Positions 38,511 to 51,654 are shown, counted from the stretch's first letter. The stretch: 64,000 nucleotides of DNA from Uranotaenia lowii (GCF_029784155.1 NC_073693.1:314441304-314505303), one strand, 5' to 3'. Program-made: numbers and translations. The notes: a model not told the origin generated them from the sequence alone.

Positions 38511-39829
38511 AAGCATGGATCACTACAAATCTGGACGCACTATTTATTTTACCACAGTGCTCCAAGTTGTTGGATCTGGAATGTTTTGGCAGCACTTTGT
38601 AGAGGAATGTTTCTTCTACCAGTGCTGAAAATTTCATTACGATTCGTTTTGTTTCGAAAAAGTTACACGTGATGGAAGCCGCGAGATGAAAATAAATTTT
38701 GAACAACCACGTCAAAAACCCGACGTGGTCGGGTTCAAAAATCGCGAAATCGTTAAAAATGGTCAAATCAACCGTGTGTAGCGTTCTCAAACGGGTCTGT
38801 GAGATGCGTACTATAGATCGGCAGGTTCATACCAAGCGTCATAGTGGAATTAAGGATCGGAAACTGAATTTGAAGGTGTTGAGAACGATCAAGGAAAACA
38901 CAGGGTAGTCAGACTATGACATTGCCAAGAAATTCAACGCCGACCGGTGCACCGTCAGCAGAATTCGTCTACGCGAAGGAATATGATCCTATCGGACCAG
39001 TAAGCAACCAAACCGGACATTGAAGCAGAATTTAGAAGCCAAAGAACGTGCCCGCAAGTTATACAAGAAGATTCCAACGAAGTTCGACGGATGCATCCTC
39101 ATGGATGACGAAACGTACGTGAAGATGGATTTTGGGCAGCTTTCTGGCCAAAAATTATGTAAAGCCACTGCAGTGGTGCACTGCACTGGTCGGGGTGATG
39201 TCCCCGGCAACTTCAAATTCGTTTTTGCTGATAAGTTTGCAAGAAAGTGTTTGATCTGGCAAGGTATTTGCAGCTGCGGACGAAAAATTCCGGTTTTTTT
39301 TGTGAAAAACAAGACCATGGACTCCGAAATTTACAAGGAGGAATGCCTGAAAAACTTTTTTTTCGTACATTAGATCTCACAAAGCACTAGTTAAGTTTTC
39401 GCCAGATTTGGCAAGCTGCCACTACAGCTAGGAGGTTCTACAGTGGTATTGGGCCAACGGGTGGATTTTGTCGAAAAGGACATCAACCCACCCAACTGCC
39501 CTCAATTCCGCCCTATCGAAAAAATTTGGGCAATTGTCAAGCAGAAGATGAAGAAGAATGGTAGGACGACTCGCAATGCAACAGAGATGAAGAGATTGTG
39601 GAACAAAATGGCCGCTGAGGTCAGCGAATAGGGTGTTCAAACTATAATGAGTGATACTCAACGAAAAGTTCGAAAATTCATCAAAACAACATCGGAATAT
39701 TTTTTTTATTATTTTTCCTTCAAAGTGCAATAAAACTCTACATTTCAAGTTCAAAACATTTTTATTTCGTTTACATAGCTCTGAGATAGACCCGTTTTAA
39801 TGCGTCCAGATTTGTAGTGATCCATGCTT
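38511..39829 (+). mobile_element. ITmD37E-type (Tc1/mariner superfamily) transposon, 1319 bp
   Basis: The ends form a perfect inverted repeat of about 28 bp, beginning AAGCATGGATCACTACAAAT. They are flanked by a TA duplication (38509-38510, 39830-39831) inside a segment that is uninterrupted in the sister MITE (ACCTACCAAAGT). Length fits a mariner/ITm element. It encodes one transposase, now broken. Confidence 0.93.
38699..39631 (+). pseudogene. DD37E transposase pseudogene
   Basis: It would bind the TIRs and perform cut-and-paste integration at TA. Visible parts: an N-terminal helix-turn-helix-like region (SGSKIAKSL, STVCSVLKR) at about 38730-38800; MDDETYVK with the first catalytic Asp (39104-39109); FSPDLASCHYS with the second Asp (39405-39407); NPPNCPQFRPIEKIWAIVK with the Glu (39518-39520). 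By my count 37 residues separate the second Asp from the Glu once one missing base is allowed for, which defines the DD37E group. It is disabled by TAG at 38906-38908, TAG at 39429-39431 and at least two frameshifts. Identity of the family is confident; the exact start is not. Confidence 0.9.
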
Positions 39830-40169
39830 TACCAAAGTGAAAGCAAAATACATACATATGTTCAACTTCTGGCTAAAGCGATAAGAATATACGAATTAGC
39901 CGATATTCGACACCTTATTCATACATACCTACTGAAAAAATGCAAGAGAGTATAAGTTTTTTTCTCTCAACGCATGCGAACCGTTTGCAAGCACCAATAT
40001 TTGTTACCTTTGTCATTGAGCAATTCTTGCAAATAAACATGCATAATTTGCAAACATGGCGGATTTTTTATCATATCCGATTTAAAACATTTAATCCGAC
40101 TTCGAGCAACGATTTTTACGACCTTTTCCTTGCGTTAGTTGGAATTGCGATTCGCAGAAACGTTTTTAA

Positions 40170-41497
40170 CAGTCTTCACGGAGCAACCCATGTGCGATGT
40201 GCATACAAGTTTGTAAACACACTTGTACCTTACTAATGAGGTGCGTGTTGAACTTGCTTTGATGTAAACATACTCGAACTCAAGTGTAGAGTTCAAGTTT
40301 AAACTTGGGTGCGCTTTCATGTTCAAAATGTTCTAAAATCAATCACAGCAGTCAACTTTGGTAGTGTTTAATTTTTATTTTGGTTTCGGTTACCGTGGGG
40401 AGACTTTACTCCTGAGAACATCCCTGGCCATCGTTCATGACTGCTGCTGTGATTCGGGCCAAAAGATCAATTTAAACTTAAGTGATGTGCTGAAACTAAT
40501 CCGAAAAAATACGGAAGATGCATCTGGTGTCCTGAAGAACTCAGAGGTAAATAAATAATCAGTCTTAGTGGTGTATTCAGTTTAATGCCTTGTCGAATTT
40601 CCTTTGCAGAATTTTCGTTACCGGTTCATTGTCGAGAATTGCGCCTGGCCAACCTCTGCAAGGTCAAAGGTTTGTTCTTCTCGACCAAAAATTTATTGAT
40701 AATGGAACAAAAAAAATCATCAATTAAATTTGGTCAATAACTTGTATTTGCCATTACCTCTATTGAAGTGTTCCTTTCGAAATAAAATGAAATAAATACG
40801 AGTTCTTCACTGTTTTATTTTTCTTAGGTATTTTTTTGAATGAATTGTCACAATGGTTTCTTCTCGAATTGAGATTTAAAAACTTCACGATTTGTCTCAT
40901 TTTGCCGAGATCAATTTGGAACATCAGCGGCTAGTCGCATTCAGTTTCTTTTTAATATGCTTTCTTCTTCATTTCAATTGATCTGCCCGTTTCCGTCACA
41001 AGATATATGATGTGAAGATAATTTGTGTGGTCAGTACAATAACTGAAGACAACTTTTCAGGATCCCTAAGTGTGGTGCCAACAAAATGAAACGAACCTAT
41101 TTTCTCAGTGAAAGTTTACGCCCGTTGCTCGAAGACTGAGTATAATGCTTTTTTGAAGTTTGGCTACTAATGCCTAGTTACACTGTTTTTTTTTTTATTT
41201 TTCTGAGACTTTGAGACAGTCTGAAGTTTCACGTTAGTATACAATACAACAAAATTCGTTAAGCGATCCAAGCACTTAAAATATCGTAACTTTTGCCTGG
41301 TGTGACGTATCTATGTGTACAAACATTAATGTTCGAACATGAGTACGAACATCGGTGCACACACTCGAGTACAACTTATACGCTCGGGTTGCTGTTTTTA
41401 AAAATCCTATGTATTGGATTGTATAAAAATCCAAGGTGAACTAGCGCCTAAAATTTTGCTCACAAGTTGAACTTGGTGCGTGTTTTCGTGAAGACTG
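40170..41497. mobile_element. hAT-like MITE, 8-bp TSD GTTTTTAA
   Basis: The ends CAGTCTTCACG (left) and CAGTCTTCACG (reverse complement of right) are perfect over 11 bp, starting with CAG as hAT ends often do. They are flanked by GTTTTTAA at 40162-40169 and 41498-41505. Removing it restores the CCCAGC MITE sequence. No transposase frame was found in its 1328 bp. Confidence 0.85.
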
Positions 41498-42218
41498 GTT
41501 TTTAATGACTTTAGTAATCATTTTTAATGCGATTTTATGTTTTCAAATTGACAAAAAGCTCGAAAACAGCTTCTTTTGAAAATTCGTCAAAAATTTTGTG
41601 TTTCATGATTCGACAATCAAAAAATGCAAAAAGTTGCTATTTCATTCTTTTTTCAAATTTTGTATGGTGTGACTCCAGTAATTTTCACGGTTAATTGATT
41701 GAAAAATACGGTTTTTTCACCAATTTTTTACATTTTTTGTAGTCATGTCATGATCTTTAAAAAATATACCATTTTGTGCCACGTGTAGCTTCAAACTTCA
41801 CTTTTCTTGGACACTTTGTGAAATTTGTTTGATCATTCCCTAGTTGATCTTCATTTTTTTCGAAGCATTTTTTGTCGTTTTTTTATTATTAGATTTTGAT
41901 TAACGGAAAGTTGAAGTGTTGTAGGTAAATAATGTTCGAGAAACTTATTTTCGTAACTTTACGAGGTTTCCAAAATTAAAAATATTGTAAAAATAGGCTA
42001 AGAAACAAGAGAGATATATTAGTTTTAGTCAAGAATGTCAAATTGACACTCCAGGGTCTGAAACGGGTAAAAATTTCAGCGACGGATGAGGGCTAATCAA
42101 TAAATGTTCCAATTACCCAAAAGGTGTTCTAAATTTTTTTTAAAAAGTGAAAAATGGTTTTTGACGATAATTTTTATGATACATTTAAAATAAAAGACAT
42201 TCACCGTCTTCATTGAAC

Positions 42219-44748
42219 GCTAGCTGATTCGGTGTGCTTTGCTTCCACTTCCATTGATAATTTAAGGTTGGTTAAAATCAGGGCCGTAAGAAGAGCTGAC
42301 TCATGGGGGGGTTTGGTGACATTTTTTTTTCTACGATATTTTTGCTCAAACAATGCATTAATTAAAAAAAAAATTGAAATGCTCATTATTTTTAAATATT
42401 ATTTGATTATTCATTTTTAAGTTCGTTTTCTAGTTAAAAAGAAACTAGTTTATCGCGTTAAAAAACGTTTGAAAATATTTACGTACCAAAATCTTTCAAA
42501 TGATGATTAGGAAGAAGAATTGCGTAGCACCAAAATAGGAAACTTACTTTTATTAATGGTTGAAATCTTAAGTGAAATCAGAAGTTCTCCCACACGTATC
42601 CGGGCCGGGTAAATCCGGGTTATTTTATTGAAAACCTGGAAAAAATCGGTCATTCTAATTCCAAATTTTCAAACCAAAATCATGTAAATATCCGGGAAAA
42701 TTTGACAAAAATCTGAAAATTATTTAAAAAAATCTAAGAAAAAAAAAACAGGTTCTGAATCGTATTTCAGCCTTTGAAAAAATCTTTTATGTTTATTTTA
42801 ATAAATCTAGCTTGTAAAAATTTTTTTTTGGGGCGACAAATATTAAAATTATAATGATGCAATTTTATTTTTTCTTTGATTTTCCAATAAAATGTCATTA
42901 AAACTAGACAAAAACAAAATTTGGGCAACTGGACCGGGCAACTGAAAGTCCTTGTAAAACCGGATGATCTGACCGGCTTAATTTCGCTTATTTGATTTGA
43001 ACTAACAACAAGTTTTTTAGGAAATAAATCCAATTTCCGAATGTGAAAGTGAAAGATTAAAATTTTACAGTAAAAATCGGATTTATGCAAAATCAATTTT
43101 TGTTAATGATTTTAGTTACAAATTTGGTTCTTGAGAATACTGCAACATTAATAATTTTCAACATTACGCCAAAAAATATGAAAATTTCTGAAATTTTTTT
43201 AAGAGAAGATACAAGTATCTTTGGGTATCATCAATTAATTCATAAAAAAATGATTCCTGTGGATGGTTTTTTTTTGCAAAATGAACTATAATTCCATTAA
43301 AATTTGTTATTTTCAGCTGAATTGTGCAAACGAACTAAATTCGGTTAAATTCTAAAATCGAATTAACAATCAGAATAATAAGGCTACAATCTCTTCCAAT
43401 TTAAATCCTCACCGAAAGAGTCATCTTGATAATTTTATTTTAACTGTGGAACTCATCCACGAACTGAATCTTAATTTGAATATCGACTTTGAATTAAAAA
43501 TTTGAATTTAAAATCTGTTTCGGAATTTCCATACGTTTTCTGAAATGTACATAAAACGGTTTCTGAAACCAATCATGAAACCTTAATAATAATTCTGATG
43601 TTTTAGGTTTCAATGACTATTTTTCATTTCAATTATGTATTTCTTATCCGACATATTCGAAAAATATAATCTTAATGTAAAAAAAGCGTATGAGTTTCGA
43701 AAAACATGAATCAAATTTTGCAGGAAATAAAAACCAAATTTAAACGTCGATTTCAGCACAGCTTCTTATTTCAATTTTTAATGATGATTCTAACCGAAAA
43801 CAAGAATCCTAAACTGGAAACATTACCTGGAAATTGAAAACACAAATACAATTCCTATTTTGATTGTGAAGAACCAGAGTAAAATACAGTATAAAGAAAT
43901 GAATGACTCTATAAGTGAGATAATTTTGAAAATTGGTAGCTGAACTCTGAGTCTGGGATTAGTTTTCGAAGCTTTGAAGTCAGTTTTTAATCAAGATTAT
44001 TACTATCGAATAACCTTACTCCATCATCAAAATTTGATTGAATAATAAAAATTTTGTGTGTAGAGTAGAATACCTTGCTCCCCCTTCCCGTTCCAACGGC
44101 CATGGTTAAAATTATGTTATTTCATTTAAATTTAATAAAATTTCAACATAACAAATTACTACATAACATGTATTGTTTCTTGTTTAACGACACCTTACTA
44201 TCCTTGTGTCATTCGTGTCTGCTTATTAACATGTTTGTCACACTATTGAATATGTGAATTTTCATTCATTTAAATGGGCAACGCTATCAATAAAATACAT
44301 CATCTGATTTAAAAAAAATCATTTCGATAAATCATTGTCAATTATGTCGAAACGCTGACGTTTATCAATTTTTAACAAAAAATCCATCGAGGATCATATT
44401 ATTTTTTTTAGTATTCAATTGGAACCCCCGCTTTTTGGATTTGGAGGGGTTTGAAAGTATTGAAGAAATCATTCCCGGTCTTAAAACGGTTAAATACAAA
44501 ATTTCATGTTGATCGACGTTCAGTAGTTTCCGGAAATTGTTTGAGTTTTGTCACAATTTAAATAACTTATTATGGGAGCCCCCCTCCCCCTCCTTTAAGT
44601 CGGAGCGGCTTGAAAATATTTCAGAAACCATTTCCGACCCCACAAACTTACATTAAAAATTTCATATTGATCGGTGCAGTAGTTTTCGAGTCTTTAGGAA
44701 ACAGAAAGACATACTGACAGACAAACATTTATTTCTATATTTAATGAA
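42219..44748 (+). mobile_element. Second copy of the GCTAGCTGA..GTGTGC element, split by a hAT-like element
   Basis: The head GCTAGCTGATTCGGTGTGCT matches 31271-31290. After the hAT insertion it resumes with two ~150-bp units (AACCCCCGCTTTTTGG, GAGCCCCCCTCCCCCTCC) and the tail CAGTAGTTTTCGAGTCTTTAG plus GACAGACA and ATTTCTATATTTAATG. Confidence 0.65.
42279..44104. mobile_element. hAT-like element, 1826 bp, TSD GTTAAAAT
   Basis: It begins CAGGGCCGTAAGAAG; the right end in reverse is CATGGCCGTTGGAACGGG. It is flanked by GTTAAAAT at 42271-42278 and 44105-44112, the 8-bp length typical of hAT. Termini and subterminal text (CTCATGGGGG at the left, TAGAGTAGAATACCTTGC at the right) are shared with 53185-59698. 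A CCGGGC-rich block lies at 42600-42970. It codes for no transposase. Confidence 0.88.
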
Positions 44749-44833
44749 GAGTGCCCTCATTATTTTTAAGAAAAAAGTCTTTCAATACAACACATCATAT
44801 GATTAGATCAAAATCTGTTGGCCAAATCAATAA

Positions 44834-45341
44834 CCCAGCAAACATTTTTGTAGGTATATTTCTCAACAACTGTGTTAGACGTTTCATATAAATTATAGAA
44901 TGATCGTATAAAACTCGAAAAAACAGCATTTACCTACCAAAGTTTAGGCAATATACATACATGGAAAAAATGCAAGAGAGTACAAATTTTTCTCTCACCA
45001 CATGCGAACTGTTGCCAGCGACAATACTGCTGCTTCTGTCATTGGGCAATTCTTGCAAATACACTATCTGATTTTTATCAATCTGGTTGCACTGCTGGTC
45101 GCAGAGAGAACATCAAAGCTGTTCTCTCACTTGACCTACGCGGGAGAAAAAAAAGGAACGGAATCGTCTTCACAATCTGCAAACATGGCGGACTTTTTAT
45201 CATATCCGATTAAAACCATTTAATCCGAGTTTGAGTAACGATTTTTACGACCTTTTAGTTAGGCTAGTTGAAATTACGATTCGCAGTAACGTTTTTTATG
45301 ACTTGAGTTATCACTTTTAATGCGATTTCATGTTTGCTGGG
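44834..45341 (+). mobile_element. Intact CCCAGC MITE, 508 bp
   Basis: The ends are CCCAGCAAACAT and (reverse complement) CCCAGCAAACATG, perfect over 12 bp. It is homologous to the split copy at 38410-41545 and, inverted, to 45404-45915. There is no coding capacity. Confidence 0.85.
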
Positions 45342-45403
45342 AAATAATCTCATCATGTTAAAACGCTAATGTTTATCAATTTTTGGAAATGTTTGTTCAA
45401 AAA

Positions 45404-45915
45404 TCCAGCAAACATAAAATCTCATTAGAAATGATAGCTCAAATCGTTAACAATGTGAATGCGAATCGCGATTCCTACCAAATCAGTAAACGATCGTTAA
45501 AACGGTTACATAAAGTCGGTATAGATCGGATATGATAAAAAGTCCGCCATGTTTGCTGATTTGTTCTCCCGCGCAGAATTCAAGTGAGAAAACAACATCG
45601 TTGCTCTCTCTGCGATAAGCAGTGCAACCAGATTGCTGAAAATTAGATATGAGAGAAGCAGCAAATATATTCGCTGGCAACGGTTTGCATGCATTGAGAG
45701 CAAATTTTGCGCTTTCTCGCATACTTTCAGGATGAATGTATAAGGTGTTGAATATCGTCCAATTTGTATAATTCTTATCGCTTAAGCCAGAGTTTAAAAA
45801 CATGTATGTATATTGCCTCCACTTTGGTAGGTAAATGCTGTTTTTTTAGTTTTATGCGATGATTCTATGTTAAACCAAGTATGTTGAAAAATATACCTAC
45901 AAAAATTTTAATGGG
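45404..45915 (-). mobile_element. Inverted copy of the CCCAGC MITE, 512 bp
   Basis: It reads as the reverse complement of 44834-45341 with moderate divergence; the ends are TCCAGCAAACAT and ATTTTAATGGG (slightly decayed). With its neighbour it forms a head-to-head pair separated by 62 bp. Confidence 0.85.
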
Positions 45916-46754
45916 AGTTGTTACGAGCCCCTTCACAAAAACAATAAACGTTTGAAATCTTTGAATAATCTCATGACATAAACAATTTTATTATGTGCCA
46001 AATTGAATAAAAAATCATTAGGAAATTGTATGAGTTCTGACATTTCCTTCAATGAATATGTTAGAGCCCCCCCCCCCCTTTCCTACAAAAATATTTGTAA
46101 ATATAATCCAAAATAAAATATATCCAAATACTTGAAAACCTGCTCACCACCATAATAAATCACTATATTATGACAAAATACGTGTTTGTGGAAAATTTGA
46201 TTAAAATAACTAATAAATTGTATGAGTTGTGTCAAGTTTTATGAAAATTTTGTATGGGAGCTCCCCCTCTTTTAAGTCGGAGGGATTTGTAACTATAATA
46301 GAAACCATCTTCGGCCCCAAAAACCCTCAGATGCCAACTTTGACGATGATTGATTCAGTAGTTTCCGAGTCTAGAGAGAACAGACAGACAGACAAAACAT
46401 TCATGAAACTACAAAAAGTCAATCAATACAATATATGTCGCGGTGTCTGAATACAACTTATGTAACGAAATTCATGATCCATATTTGTTAAACATTCACC
46501 AGCTGAACCATACGTTTTCTATTGGTTTTTTTCATGATCACATGGAAAAGAAATTCACAAAAGAGCAAAATCACCTTTGTTCCAAACAATTTTGCGGAGA
46601 TTGATTTTATGTTTTTTTAATATTTGAATTTAGTTTCTTAATTAACTTTAAGTTAGTTGCCTGTGTTTACAAATTTTGCTTTCAAAATTGAAAAAAAAAA
46701 TCAAATGACATTTTAGAAAAAGGGTTTTGAACTAGTCGAATTTATGGAACATTA

Positions 46755-47492
46755 GACCGCTGCAATAAATGACTTTTAGCTCCCATATGTTTTTTCGATA
46801 CCTTTTTGGTTACCAAGCATCAATGTAAAATTTGAGATGATTTGGTTGATTCCTGAGTTAGTGCAACGCGTTTCAATTTTGTATTAAAATTTGTATGGGG
46901 GAAGAAACTTTCGCACTATAATCATCCAGAAAAGTCAAAAAGCTTGAAATTAAAGTTGGTCTTTTATTATTGGTTTTGACTATTTTTAAGTTTTTTTTTT
47001 GCTAACATGACAAGCAGTTCCGCGTTTGTTGTAACTTTTAATCATTTCAAAATAAAAAAAAACCAAATCCATCAAAAAGTATTTAAAAACTGCAGACCAT
47101 GCTGCTGAGCTTTTGATTATATCAAGAAATTTTTTTGCAAAGGATAAATAAATCGAAAAATTCCCTAGCTATGCAAAGCAGTTTTTTGAGGTTTAGTATT
47201 CTCATCCTTTTATTACACAGCTTTCAAATAAGCAGTCAAAAATGCTCAAATTAAAAAAAAAATTTTTTGAAAAACAAAAATTCGAATAACATCGAATAGC
47301 TTTTTTGGAGTACTAGTTAGGTTTGTGCTTTGTTCACGCGAGTATTTTTCATCCATGGTTATATTTTTTGGAACTTTCAGTGCATCTCTGTAGATTTCTG
47401 AATGAAAAATATTGTTTTCTCATACAAATTTCCATACAAAATTAAAACTCATTGCGCTTAATCAAGACTGTATGAATCGCTTCCAGGCGGTC
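46755..47492. mobile_element. TA-flanked MITE with GACCGC ends
   Basis: The left end GACCGCTGCAATAAATGAC and the reverse complement of the right end GACCGCCTGGAAGCGATTC share GACCGC and loosely what follows. TA lies outside each (46753-46754, 47493-47494). Subterminal TTGTATGGG and, inverted, TCCATACAAAA continue the symmetry. It resembles the GACTGCCCC palindrome at 26484 in layout. Confidence 0.55.
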
Positions 47493-47494
47493 TA

Positions 47495-50259
47495 ATGTGC
47501 ATGTAAACCTCTGTTTGTAAATGCTTGATTGACGATCATTCTACACGTCCACTACAAAATTTAATAATTTCACATAGTTTTTTTTAAATATTTTTTAACT
47601 TAAGAAATATTTGAGATGTTTGCAGTTTTTTTTAACAATTATTAAAATCGTTTTTTTTTTCAATTTAAAATTTTGGAAATGTTATTTAAAAATGTTTTTT
47701 TACAATTTTTTTTTGAATTTATTTCAAATTAATTTATTAATAGCTATGTTGACAAAAACGTAAGTAGGTATCGTTAAGTTCTGTTTGTTTCTTCGAAATT
47801 GTTGTATCACTTTCAAAAAATCAATAATGTGTAGACATTTTGGCAAAAAAGTGTTCAAAATAAATGAAGATGCCTTTAAATTACATTGAATCAATTATTA
47901 GATCCATAATTGGTTTAAATATAATCTTCAATCAATAAATGCACCAAAATAAAATTTCAAGCTTCTTTAAGCTTGAAGTGTAACAGTTTTTGTGTTTGAA
48001 CCTGTCACAAAAATGTTCAAGCAATTATTTCACGATATCTGTCGGAAGAACGTCACGAAACATTTTCCCACCCTCACCCTCTTTCAATTCCCTCAGATTA
48101 CCTGGGGCAAAAACCAACAGAACCCTGAGAAAAAAAATATCCTTACCCAGGCACTGGGTGCTTATGGTTGTGTGAAGTTGAAAAACGACACAAAAAAAAA
48201 CATAACTGCCTCAGACAAAAAAAAAACACAACATGGCGAGCAAGCAACTCGTAAAAACAGCAGAAAAAAATCTGCTCCACTATCAGTGAGACAATTTGCA
48301 GCAGCTTGAAAATGTGGCGGAAAAAATGGATTTGCTACAAGGGGCAACAACACAGCAAATTATGGCTCCGGTGGCCCCTCGGGGGAAAAAATGGGATAAA
48401 CCTTTAAAGTTGCATTGGTCACTGGACTCCGGAATTTTGTTTGCCCGGGTAAGAGTGCTGCAGTTTTTTTTGTCTAGCAACCATTAGGAGGACGAGTTGA
48501 TTGAAAAAATAATCAGATATTTCGGCCTCTGAAATCTTTGATAAAAAGTTTCATGCAGTTTTGTTTTATTTTTTTTTATAAATAAAACAAAAACTATATA
48601 TCTAAACAATAAAAAAAAGTGTTTTAAACCACGTCCTACTAAAAAAAAATGCATTATGACAATACGACAGAAAAAAAGACAAGACTGGTAACATTTCCGG
48701 TGGAAAAGATGAACACGAAATTGCATTTATTTTTTCTGCTTACAATGGACTTATCCAGAATATAAGCGCGCGAATGTCAACTGTTGCAGGAAAGCATAAA
48801 TAAAATAAAAGAAGCGTTTGTCCTACACTTTTTTTTCGGCTGGTCGTTGCTGCTTTTTGACCAGATGGTGATGATTTTGAGCGGATCTGAGATATAAACG
48901 AAGTTAAATTGTTTTCGTTTATTCATGAACAGGCTTCGTAATACCTTTTTTTTGTTAATACAACTGGTTCGAATTTAGCTTTAATACAATTGAAATTATC
49001 TTTAAGAAAATAAGCTTCGCTTGAAAATATGTTTGTTATTTTTAAAAAAATTTCATCCTCACTGTGTAGAATTCATTTCAAGAAAGTCACATTAAAAGTA
49101 ATGTAAGGTTAGCTATTTTCTTTCTCAATTACTTCATTACTCAAGAAAGAAATTTCCACCAATATTTTGAGTTAAGTAATTATCTACGTATAAATCTCAA
49201 CAAGTCCCTTATTAATGACATGGTTTCAATTTCAATAGCTCTGTAAACCATCCAGTGTCAAATGCAGTTCCGGTTCGCTTAAGATATTGCTCAAACAAAT
49301 GCTCTTTTCCAAATTATCATTCATCACAGCTTATGGCACTTTATCATTGGGGGAAGTGAACAGTGTGGGACTCACACAGAAGGACAAAGAATGTACTACT
49401 CATTCATTCACCGAACGAAAGCCCCAATGCAATGCAATATGTGAATGGTTAAGAATGCAAAAGGCCAGGAGGCACACTAGGACTCAGTACGAACTGGGGG
49501 AGTGTGTTATTCGTTTTCCATCAGCAGCAGCATCCAAAAGCTGCAACAACCCCATGAGGTAAGGGGGGATAAAATGACAGAAGTACCAGCAGAAGATCAC
49601 CCCCAAGAGTTGTTGATGTTTGTCTATTTGCTCACCCAGTCAGTCGAGTGGCGAATAATGTTTACTCGATTTGAGATGAGTTTCTCCCTGTTTGTACCCA
49701 ATGGAGGTACGATGTGCGGGAGTTTATTTTTGTCCTGCACTGTTTATCAACAGCCCAAAGCTCTCCTCCCGTTAGAGGTACAGAGAAAAATAAGCGGCAG
49801 CAGTGAGTGTTTACTCTAGTTCTTTGAAATACATTCGCTATTTACTGCTGGACTGACAGGGAACAGGAAAAAAAAACATTCGGATAAAGTATCTTTTAAC
49901 ATTGAATGGAGTAACTATGTTGAGAAGTATAATCGCATTGTGACAAACCCTGAACAAACTTTGGCAATCAAACGAAATTTAAAATGACGAATGACGAATC
50001 ATTGATTCAAAAGCTACCATAACGTTAAAAATGCCTATTGAAACAGATTCTACTTCAAAAGTTTTTTTTCTAACGGTCAATAGTTGGTTATGAAACAGCT
50101 AGTAAATGTTATATGTAAAATTAAACTTTCTGATGTTTATTTTCGGTATATTTGTATTCTACAATACCTATTAAATTTTTATTTATATGTTATTTTAAGA
50201 TAATGTAAAAAAGTTATCATTTAATGCAAACAAAATGATCATGACATAGTTTCTCACAT
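47495..50259. other. No supported gene
   Basis: 47990-48480 and 49290-49820 are less AT-rich and contain frames of 60-105 codons, but these overlap in several phases and show no domain. A poly-C and CCCTCC tract starts at 50458, inside the next element. A host exon cannot be ruled out. Confidence 0.35.
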
Positions 50260-51654
50260 CCCAAGTGACAATTATAGCTTTATTATGGTCAGCAAAATTT
50301 CGTTAATCTTCATACAAAGCTTAAACGCATTCTATAACATCACCTGGACTCTAATAAAGCCAACATAAAGCTATTTGGCCCTATCCAAGAAACGTCATTG
50401 TTGGTCAGCTTTTGAAAAGCTATTAGGCTGGAACAAATATTAATTTCTTCTATTGTCACCCTCCCCCCCCCCCTCCCTTCGAGATTTCCAAAAAAAACCC
50501 GAAGGGGAGAATAAATAAATTTTGAAAAATTTTATTTAAATTTCAAAAATAAATTCAAATATCCGATAGATTTCAAGATCAAAACGGAATTTCTGGAAAA
50601 TAGGATATATTTCACCTTTTTTATTCTGGATTTTATTGATTTTTTCGATAAAAAATTACTTTATTAATAGGTTTTGTGCAAAAATATTGTATGCAATATT
50701 GTTGCATACAGCATATAAGCTTTCGTACAATTGCTATGTTTTTCGCACTATTTTTTTATTATCCCCCCTTTGCGATGTTCCAACTCCAAGTGACAAAAGA
50801 AGGATTTGAAATTTGTTCCGGCCTTTTTAATCATGATAATAATTTTTTTTCGATTCTTTAAATTCCCGGAGTTTTTTTTTCCAGCAACCATAATGGTTGA
50901 TGGATGATAATTGAATTTTTTCTAGACAATAATACGGTGCGGGACAAATGGTATTGTGCGGCAAGATGTTTTCTCAAATCACGCTTTTGGCTCATTTTCA
51001 ACACCTTTCATGCTTCCTTATCTAATCTACCCGTCTATAATTTTCATTACTCTCATTTGATATTCTTCCTGTTAGAATGTATATTTCACTGAAATGCCAT
51101 TAATCATTCAATTAAAAATCATTATTGACATATGATCTGGTAAAATTAATAGCCAAAACTCCAATGTTTTAACCATATTATGAGCATCTTTTCTACTGCC
51201 AGTAAAGATATTAAATAAACTGTGTATGAAATAGTATCTCAAAATAAATGCCCCTCGTCAAATCTGATGGTCAGTCATGATAGAATTGATGGAAAATAGG
51301 CCTGAACTGAAAAATTATTTTCTTGTATTGTGAATCTATGGCGTCATTTTGTGCCTTTCGATTTTGCAACCAACATGGCGTTAGTCATTCAGTGCTTAAT
51401 AGCTTTTCCATGGTCAGAAAAATGGCTAATTTGTTTTATTATGATTTAATGATGACCCCATAAAAAGCTACGATTTGACGTTTCTCTCGCAAGACAACCA
51501 ATTACACGCTTAGGGTGAGTTCCTCATATCTGAGTTATTAATCATTAGTACAGTTAATGAGGACAGACTTTTTGAATGAAAAGGAATTGGTTGTGAATGA
51601 CCCATGTTATAAACCATGAGTGAAGTCGAATTTCGTTGTCTGACGCTATCTGAA

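Larger units (their letters stand above)
38410..41545. mobile_element. CCCAGC-type MITE split by two further insertions
   Basis: The left end CCCAGCGAACATTTTTGTAG and the inner segments (CAAGAGAGTA, CATGGCGGATTTTTTATC, CCGATT, ACGATTTTTACGACC, GCGATTTTATG) follow the same order as the intact copy at 44834-45341. The right end has decayed. It carries a DD37E transposon (38511-39829) and a hAT-like MITE (40170-41497). Confidence 0.75.
37797..42094. mobile_element. piggyBac-like palindromic element, TTAA-flanked, invaded by other elements
   Basis: It is preceded by TTAA (37793-37796) and begins CCCTAATCCGC, then AGTGTCAATTTGACACT. The right end, read in reverse, is CCCTCATCCGTCGC followed by GTGTCAATTTGACA, next to TAA (42095-42097; the TTAA has decayed to CTAA). 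The inner parts match the arms of the palindrome at 56821-58632: CTCAAATATGT ... CTACAA on the left, GACATCACTAGAATCGGTTTG at 38347, and AAAATTCGTC ... GTAGTCATG at 41580-41750. A foreign block (38410-about 41545) splits it. Own length is about 1.16 kb. No transposase is seen. Confidence 0.65.
44749..46410 (+). mobile_element. Third, fragmented copy of the GTGTGC/GACA element
   Basis: Two ~150-bp-type units and the tail CAGTAGTTTCCGAGTCTAG plus CAGACAGACAGAC (46350-46396) are recognisable. The upstream part is split by two CCCAGC MITEs in opposite orientation. The exact left boundary is uncertain. Confidence 0.5.
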
